Source of the DNA: Betaproteobacteria bacterium | GTDB lineage: Bacteria; Pseudomonadota; Gammaproteobacteria; Burkholderiales; Usitatibacteraceae | DNA: 12,081 nucleotides | Reading direction: 5' to 3' | Assembly: GCA_025362705.1 (NCBI GenBank) | Contig: JANYFH010000176.1 | Coordinates: 1 to 12,081, forward strand | Shown here: piece by piece, positions 8,737 through 12,081 of the stretch | How positions within the stretch are numbered: position 1 is the stretch's first letter | How the letters are laid out: each line of letters opens with the position of its first letter | Notes under the pieces: model-generated | The model's input: only the letters and a program-made list of their open reading frames with translations | What the model was told of the DNA's origin: nothing | The model's database searches: none | Made by a program: the position numbers and the translations under genes

Positions 8737-10332
8737 CTATGCGTCGATCCGGTTCACTGATCTCGCAAACGTGGGCGCGCGCCGGTGCAGAGTTGCCTGC
8801 TCGAACGAATAGGCAAGGCGAATCAGCGTTGGTTCACTCCACGCGGTACCGACAAACGAAATACCCACGGGCAAACCGAATACCTGCCCCGCAGGCACCG
8901 TCACGTGTGGATAGCCGGCTACCGCAGCAGGAGTGGTAAAGCTGGTCCCGCTCGCATCGCCATTGATAAAATCGGTCAGCCACGCCGGGATACCTGTCGG
9001 CGCGACGAGCGCGTCGAGCTTGTGTTCTTTCAGCACCTTGTCGATTCCTTCAGCGCGGGAATTAAGGTGGTTGTTGGCAAGTGCCTCCAGATAGTCTTTG
9101 CTATCGAGGCCGCCCTTCGCTTCTGCCAGGACAAAATGTTCCTGTCCAAAAAACTTCAGCTCACGTGCGCTATTCTTTTCGTTGAATTCAATAATGTCTT
9201 TCAGCGTTTTGATATTTGAGCCGGGCGCGAATTCAGCAAGGTAGGCCGCCATGTCAGCCTTCAATTCGTAGAGCAGCACCTCGTACTCGGTCAATTCATA
9301 CTTGCTCGTTTTTGATAGCTCCACCGGATCAACCAATATCGCGCCACGGGCAGTTAGCACCTTCAGCGCAGCCTCAACAGCCACCGAAGCAAGATCATTG
9401 GCTCCGCCAAAATTGCCACGCACCACGCCGATGCGGGCGCCCTTCAATCCATCTTTGTCGAGAAATTTTGTGTAGTCGAGTGCCTTGGCTTCCTTCGTTG
9501 CCGCGTCGCGCACATCCACGCCTGCCATCGCCGTGAGCAACAGCGCGGCATCCGCAACGGTGCGCGTCATAGGCCCCGCGGTATCCTGCGAATGTGCGAT
9601 TGGAATAATGCCGTTGCGACTGATCAATCCCAGCGTGGGCTTGATACCCACCAGCCCATTGAGGCTGGCAGGTGACGTGATGGAGCCATCGGTTTCGGTG
9701 CCTACCGCAATTGCAGCAAGGCTGGCCGCCATCGCCGCACCGGAACCAGAGCTCGAGCCGCTGGTATTGCGATCCAGTGCGTAGGGATTTTTCGTCAATC
9801 CGCCACGCGCACTCCAACCGCTGGTGGAGCGGGTCGAGCGCATGTTCGCCCATTCGCTCAGGTTGGTTTTGCCAAGGATTACCGCACCGGCTTCGCGCAG
9901 TTTGGTCACGAGAAACGCATCGCGCGGCGGCTTCACGCCTATCAGCGCCAGAGAGCCTGCGGTAGTCTGCATTTTGTCTGCGGTGGCAATGTTGTCCTTC
10001 AACAAAACCGGAATGCCGTGCAACGGTCCGCGCGGCCCCTTCGCCTTGCGCTCCGCGTCGAGCGCCTTGGCAATTGATAACGCATCGGGATTCAATTCAA
10101 TGATCGAATTGATGCGTGGTCCCGTTTTGTCGATGGCACGTATTCGCGCCAGATACAGCTTCACCAGTTTCTGTGAATTGAGTTTTCCGGCCTGCATCGC
10201 TGCCTGCAAGTCGGCGACGCTTGCCTCAATCACATTTGCGTTTTTTGATGATGCCACTGTCGCCGCCATCGTGTTGCCACTACTGATCGCGCCAGCCAGC
10301 GCGCCGATTTGAATAAAGTCTCTGCGGTTCAT
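8737..10332 (-). CDS. Amidase-signature family hydrolase, probably exported by Tat
   Basis: This 531-residue enzyme belongs to the amidase signature family (GatA, FAAH and bacterial amidases), which hydrolyses amide bonds. The Ser-cisSer-Lys triad is visible: K112 in PVLLKDNI, S193 in NTSGSSSGSGAAMA (189-202) and nucleophile S217 in GTETDGSITSP (211-221). The S193-S217 spacing of 24 equals that of FAAH. The C-terminus has the family's PAAVAGYPHVTVPAG, VFGLPVGISF and AWSEPTLIRLAYSFEQA stretches. The N-terminus MNRRDFIQIGALAGA resembles a twin-arginine signal with a possible cleavage near residues 22-25, so the enzyme is probably periplasmic. That argues against a role as GatA in tRNA amidation, and no gatB or gatC is nearby. 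GGAG sits 8 nt upstream of the ATG. It stands alone on the minus strand, upstream of mdtABC and divergent from the next gene. The substrate cannot be told. Confidence 0.92.
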   Translation of the reverse strand: MNRRDFIQIGALAGAISSGNTMAATVASSKNANVIEASVADLQAAMQAGKLNSQKLVKLYLARIRAIDKTGPRINSIIELNPDALSIAKALDAERKAKGPRGPLHGIPVLLKDNIATADKMQTTAGSLALIGVKPPRDAFLVTKLREAGAVILGKTNLSEWANMRSTRSTSGWSARGGLTKNPYALDRNTSGSSSGSGAAMAASLAAIAVGTETDGSITSPASLNGLVGIKPTLGLISRNGIIPIAHSQDTAGPMTRTVADAALLLTAMAGVDVRDAATKEAKALDYTKFLDKDGLKGARIGVVRGNFGGANDLASVAVEAALKVLTARGAILVDPVELSKTSKYELTEYEVLLYELKADMAAYLAEFAPGSNIKTLKDIIEFNEKNSARELKFFGQEHFVLAEAKGGLDSKDYLEALANNHLNSRAEGIDKVLKEHKLDALVAPTGIPAWLTDFINGDASGTSFTTPAAVAGYPHVTVPAGQVFGLPVGISFVGTAWSEPTLIRLAYSFEQATLHRRAPTFARSVNRIDA

Positions 10333-10362
10333 GCGCGAAGCTCCGGGTCAGTTCAAGGCGTG

Positions 10363-10389
10363 AGTATAGCTGTGGCCAGGTAATGTCAG
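10363..10389 (-). promoter_or_regulatory. Candidate promoter of the amidase gene
   Basis: On the minus strand a good -10 box TATACT (10368-10363) is preceded by CTGACA (10389-10384), 5 of 6 to the -35 consensus. The spacer is only 15 bp, shorter than ideal. The -10 lies about 30 nt upstream of the amidase ATG, giving a short leader that contains GGAG at 10344-10341. Confidence 0.35.
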
Positions 10390-10402
10390 TCGGCTGTGAA
10401 CA

Positions 10403-10408
10403 TACAAT
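10403..10408 (+). promoter_or_regulatory. Possible -10 box for the divergent plus-strand genes
   Basis: TACAAT on the plus strand is 5 of 6 to the -10 consensus and would start transcription near 10415, 19 nt before the ATG at 10434. No convincing -35 lies 16 to 18 bp upstream, so the call is weak. Confidence 0.25.
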
Positions 10409-10433
10409 CACTGTGTACTTAAACGTGGTTAAC

Positions 10434-10913
10434 ATGGCAGCAACCATGAACCCCGCCGCCCTCGACAACCCTGCCAATGCCAACCTGCGTCGCTACTGCG
10501 AGACGCGGTATGTGCCGGAGCGCATGCCGCCGCTCGCGATGCCCGATGCAGTCGTTCAGCCGTACCTGAGCCTGGGTACACATCCTGATCTGGTCGCGCG
10601 GCTGTGGGACGAACTGCAATCCAGACTGCCGGTCGATTGCCGCGTAATTTTTTACGGGACACCCGCATTGATACATCCGGCGACAGGAGTCGTTTTCGGT
10701 TTTGCGGGCGGCTCGCACACCTATGCGCTGCGCCTGCCTGAGGCAGAAGTCACTGAGGCCATTCGCGCCGGGGCGACGCGGATTGCGCACTACTCGGGCA
10801 AACAGCCACACTTGGACCTCGACGACATCGGACCCGATTGGGTATTCTGCAGGTGGTTGCCCAACGAGGAAGCGTGGTGTCTCGCCGCATTTGAGCACGC
10901 GGGCCAAGCTTGA
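10434..10913 (+). CDS. Unrecognised 159-residue protein
   Basis: I do not recognise a family. The protein is soluble-looking, with no signal peptide or membrane segment. Distinct stretches are RYCETRYVPERMPPL (20-34), HPDLVARLWDELQSRLP (50-66), CRVIFYGTPALIHPATGVVFGFAGGSHTYALRL (69-101, probably beta strands with a Gly-rich turn) and a Trp/Cys-rich end (DWVFCRWLPNEEAWC, 135-149). It is probably real because the plus-strand frame has G/C-rich third positions and it runs 31 nt ahead of the YceH-like gene on the same strand. The start is uncertain. ATG codons at 10383, 10434 and 10446 are in frame and none has a clear ribosome site; the middle one is chosen because it follows a possible -10 box and avoids crowding the divergent promoter. 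The overlapping minus-strand frame (10931-10419) is Cys/Arg-rich and unlikely. Confidence 0.65.
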   Translation: MAATMNPAALDNPANANLRRYCETRYVPERMPPLAMPDAVVQPYLSLGTHPDLVARLWDELQSRLPVDCRVIFYGTPALIHPATGVVFGFAGGSHTYALRLPEAEVTEAIRAGATRIAHYSGKQPHLDLDDIGPDWVFCRWLPNEEAWCLAAFEHAGQA

Positions 10914-10944
10914 CGGCAATGTCCGCAGCACCTAACCTCGCCGC

Positions 10945-11613
10945 ATGATCGAATTAAATCTCTCGGCCTTCGAAGCCCGCGTGCTTGGCGTGCTCGCCGA
11001 AAAAGCATCGCTCACGCCGGACGTATATCCGCTCTCGCTAAACGCCGTCGTCAATGCCTGCAACCAATTGAGCAACCGCGAGCCGGTGATGAGCCTCGGT
11101 GAAGAAACCGTGAGTGCTGCACTCGCCCGCTTGCAACAAAACAATCTCGCGCAGACCTACTATCCGGCCGGCAGCCGCGTGGCCAAGTATCAGCATCGCG
11201 TGGCCGAAGTGTTTTCACTGGACGACGCCAAACTTGCATTGGTCACACTGCTGTTGCTGCGCGGCCCGCAGACCTGCGGCGAACTGCGTCAGCGCACAGC
11301 ACGCATGTATCCGTTCGCATCGGTGGAAAGCGTGGAGCGCTCCCTCGAAGATCTCGCAGCAAACGAACCGCCGCTGGTCATGCAATTGCCACGCGCACCG
11401 GGCACCAAGGAATCGCGCTGGGCGCATTTGCTGTCAGGCGCAATGGCAGTGGAGCGGCAGGAAATTGCGTCTGGAATGAACGTTGGCAGCGGCGTGGTGG
11501 AAGGTGCAGGCGATGATCGGCTCTCGCATCTTGAGGCCGAACTGGCTTCGCTAAGACGCGAAGTAACGTGGCTCACGGAGGAATTGGCGAAGTTCAAGAA
11601 GCAGTTTGAGTAG
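10945..11613 (+). CDS. yceH: UPF0502 family protein, YceH-like
   Basis: This 222-residue protein matches E. coli YceH (about 215 residues) along most of its length. Family marks are LSAFEARVLGVLAEK (6-20), TPDVYPLSLNAVVNACNQ (24-41), SNREPVMSL (43-51), SRVAKYQHR (77-85), LLLLRGPQTCGELRQRTARMY (102-122) and PGTKESRWAHLLSG (152-165). The family is built of winged-helix-like domains, but its role in the cell has not been established to my knowledge, so a DNA- or partner-binding role is only an inference from fold. The C-terminus (191-222, DRLSHLEAELASLRREV and onward) is a predicted coiled coil. An in-frame TAA at 10933 and the lack of other starts fix the ATG, although no Shine-Dalgarno is visible. 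It lies 31 nt after the upstream gene and is probably co-transcribed with it. Confidence 0.92.
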   Translation: MIELNLSAFEARVLGVLAEKASLTPDVYPLSLNAVVNACNQLSNREPVMSLGEETVSAALARLQQNNLAQTYYPAGSRVAKYQHRVAEVFSLDDAKLALVTLLLLRGPQTCGELRQRTARMYPFASVESVERSLEDLAANEPPLVMQLPRAPGTKESRWAHLLSGAMAVERQEIASGMNVGSGVVEGAGDDRLSHLEAELASLRREVTWLTEELAKFKKQFE

Positions 11614-11644
11614 GTAGTGCGCCATAGGGTAAAATGGTGAAACT

Positions 11645-11700
11645 CCAGCATTGACGGCTGTTTCAGGCCGAAATACCTCCAAACAACGCGCCAATGCTGG
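11645..11700. repeat. 56-bp imperfect inverted repeat, possible terminator or structured RNA
   Basis: CCAGCATTG (11645-11653) pairs perfectly with CAATGCTGG (11692-11700), and CG/CG pairs again after one mismatch. Inside, CGGCT (11655-11659) can pair with GGCCG (11666-11670, with one G-U) around a 6-nt loop, giving a nested stem. It lies 31 nt after the yceH stop. It could end that transcript, but no continuous T-run follows (the next bases are TGTTTGTC). A mobile or repeat element is another option that one copy cannot decide. Confidence 0.5.
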
Positions 11701-11703
11701 TGT

Positions 11704-11731
11704 TTGTCAAATAGTTTATTTTTGATATGAT
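11704..11731 (+). promoter_or_regulatory. Promoter of the toxin-antitoxin operon
   Basis: TTGTCA (11704-11709, 5 of 6 to the -35 consensus), a 16-bp spacer and TATGAT (11726-11731, 5 of 6 to the -10 consensus). Transcription would begin near 11738, about 29 nt before the antitoxin ATG. Confidence 0.65.
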
Positions 11732-11749
11732 GACATCATCAGTCATCAT
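11727..11749. promoter_or_regulatory. Likely antitoxin operator (8-bp inverted repeat)
   Basis: ATGATGAC (11727-11734) is the exact reverse complement of GTCATCAT (11742-11749), separated by 7 bp. An overlapping smaller palindrome ATGATG-A-CATCAT (11727-11739) and a 10-bp-spaced direct repeat CATCATC (11734 and 11744) share the same bases. The site covers the -10 box and the expected start, where ribbon-helix-helix antitoxins and their toxin complexes usually bind to repress their own operon. Confidence 0.65.
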
Positions 11750-11766
11750 CCAACACGAGCCAAAAC

Positions 11767-11991
11767 ATGCGCACCATTATCGATTTACCTGAATCGCAAC
11801 TCGCCGCCCTGCGTGAACTTGAGCGGCGCAAACATGTTTCACGCGCCGAACTGATTCGTCAGGCCGTCGCGCAGTATGTGGTGCACCACGCCGAAACCGA
11901 CAACGCGTTCGGCGCGTGGAAAACACCGAAGCGCCGTCCCACCGACGGTCTGGCGGTGCAGAAAAAATTGCGCGCCGAATGGGATCGGTGA
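11767..11991 (+). CDS. vapB: Ribbon-helix-helix antitoxin, VapB type
   Basis: This 74-residue protein is a CopG/Arc-type ribbon-helix-helix DNA-binding antitoxin. RTIIDLP (2-8) forms the DNA-contacting beta strand, followed by helix ESQLAALRELERRK (9-22), the turn HVSRAE (23-28) and helix LIRQAVAQYVVHH (29-41). The C-terminal tail AFGAWKTPKRRPTDGLAVQ through KKLRAEWDR (47-74) has the layout of VapB tails that fold into the PIN toxin's active site. The length is normal for the family. The ribosome site is weak (GAG about 7 nt upstream). It is expected to repress its own promoter through the inverted repeat just upstream and to neutralise the VapC-like product of the next frame, which here is interrupted. 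If that toxin is dead, this gene would be an orphan antitoxin. Confidence 0.9.
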   Translation: MRTIIDLPESQLAALRELERRKHVSRAELIRQAVAQYVVHHAETDNAFGAWKTPKRRPTDGLAVQKKLRAEWDR

Positions 11992-11992
11992 G
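11987..11992 (+). promoter_or_regulatory. Shine-Dalgarno for the toxin reading frame
   Basis: GGTGAG overlaps the antitoxin stop codon TGA and lies 8 nt upstream of the ATG at 12001. This normal coupling signal shows the toxin start was a working start site. Confidence 0.6.
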
Positions 11993-12000
11993 TTGACTGC

Positions 12001-12081
12001 ATGAAGGCGCTATTCGATACCAATATCCTCATCGACTATTAGAACGGCATCCCAGCCGCCAGGAAAGAGCTTGACCTCTAC
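12001..12081 (+). pseudogene. vapC: VapC-type PIN-domain toxin, interrupted by TAG at codon 14 (partial at edge)
   Basis: The frame from ATG 12001 reads MKALFDTNILIDY, then TAG (12040-12042), then NGIPAARKELDLY to the window edge. The pieces on both sides fit one PIN-domain ribonuclease N-terminus: the metal-binding Asp (D6 in FDTNILIDY) and the following helix with NGIPAARKEL. In relatives the interrupted position is normally a Leu (DYLNG), so a TTG-to-TAG single-base change would explain it. VapC toxins of this class cleave RNA and are held in check by the RHH partner encoded 9 nt upstream. As written, only a 13-residue peptide would be made; a restart downstream would lack D6. The rest of the gene lies outside the window, so further damage cannot be judged. 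A sequencing error remains possible. Confidence 0.8.

Larger units (their letters stand above)
11614..11766. other. 153-nt intergenic region before the toxin-antitoxin locus
   Basis: It holds a long imperfect inverted repeat (11645-11700), then a near-consensus promoter (11704-11731) and an operator-like inverted repeat (11727-11749). No short coding frame stands out. Confidence 0.7.

Noticed and set aside
10419..10931. 170-residue minus-strand frame opposite the unrecognised plus-strand gene
   Set aside because: Its composition is Cys/Arg-rich and implausible, and the plus-strand frame has better codon character and gene context.
11645..11708. Integron attC site considered for the hairpin before the toxin-antitoxin genes
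   Set aside because: Neither an RYYYAAC nor a GTTRRRY core box is present at the stem ends; GTTTGTC at 11702-11708 does not fit.

Overview
The window looks like a proteobacterial chromosome segment with moderately high G+C. Protein style and gene order (an mdtA-mdtB-mdtC operon followed by a NodT-type outer-membrane lipoprotein) suggest a betaproteobacterium, perhaps Burkholderiales. That placement is an inference from protein resemblance only.

Left two thirds (1 to 8541, minus strand): one tightly packed operon for a tripartite RND multidrug efflux system. Read in transcription order it holds an MdtA-like periplasmic adaptor (8541 to 6946), an MdtB-like inner-membrane pump (6937 to 3818), an MdtC-like inner-membrane pump (3817 to 710) and an outer-membrane efflux lipoprotein whose 3' half lies off the left edge (713 to 1). 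Junctions are 8 nt, 0 nt (TAA directly abutting ATG) and an ATGA overlap, so the four products are probably made together. MdtB and MdtC are expected to form a mixed trimer driven by protons, joined by MdtA to the outer-membrane channel. A 195-nt leader region upstream of mdtA holds a good -10 box with a poor -35 and a 9-bp direct repeat on a 10-bp pitch, which suggests an activator-dependent promoter.

Middle (8737 to 10332, minus strand): a single amidase-signature hydrolase with a twin-arginine-like N-terminus. It has its own ribosome binding site and a candidate promoter. It is not obviously linked to efflux.

Right part (about 10434 to 12081, plus strand): an unrecognised 159-residue protein, a UPF0502/YceH-family protein, a 153-nt intergenic region with a long imperfect inverted repeat, and then a VapBC-type toxin-antitoxin locus. 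The ribbon-helix-helix antitoxin has a near-consensus promoter with an 8-bp inverted repeat across its -10/start region, a textbook autoregulation layout. The PIN-domain toxin begins 9 nt after the antitoxin but carries an in-frame TAG at codon 14, so it appears broken as written; the window ends shortly afterwards.

Most of the window is ordinary. The features most worth a second look are the interrupted toxin, its operator, the hairpin before it, the repeat element in the mdtA promoter region and the long repetitive tail of the MdtA-like adaptor. No tRNA, rRNA, CRISPR array or insertion sequence was recognised.
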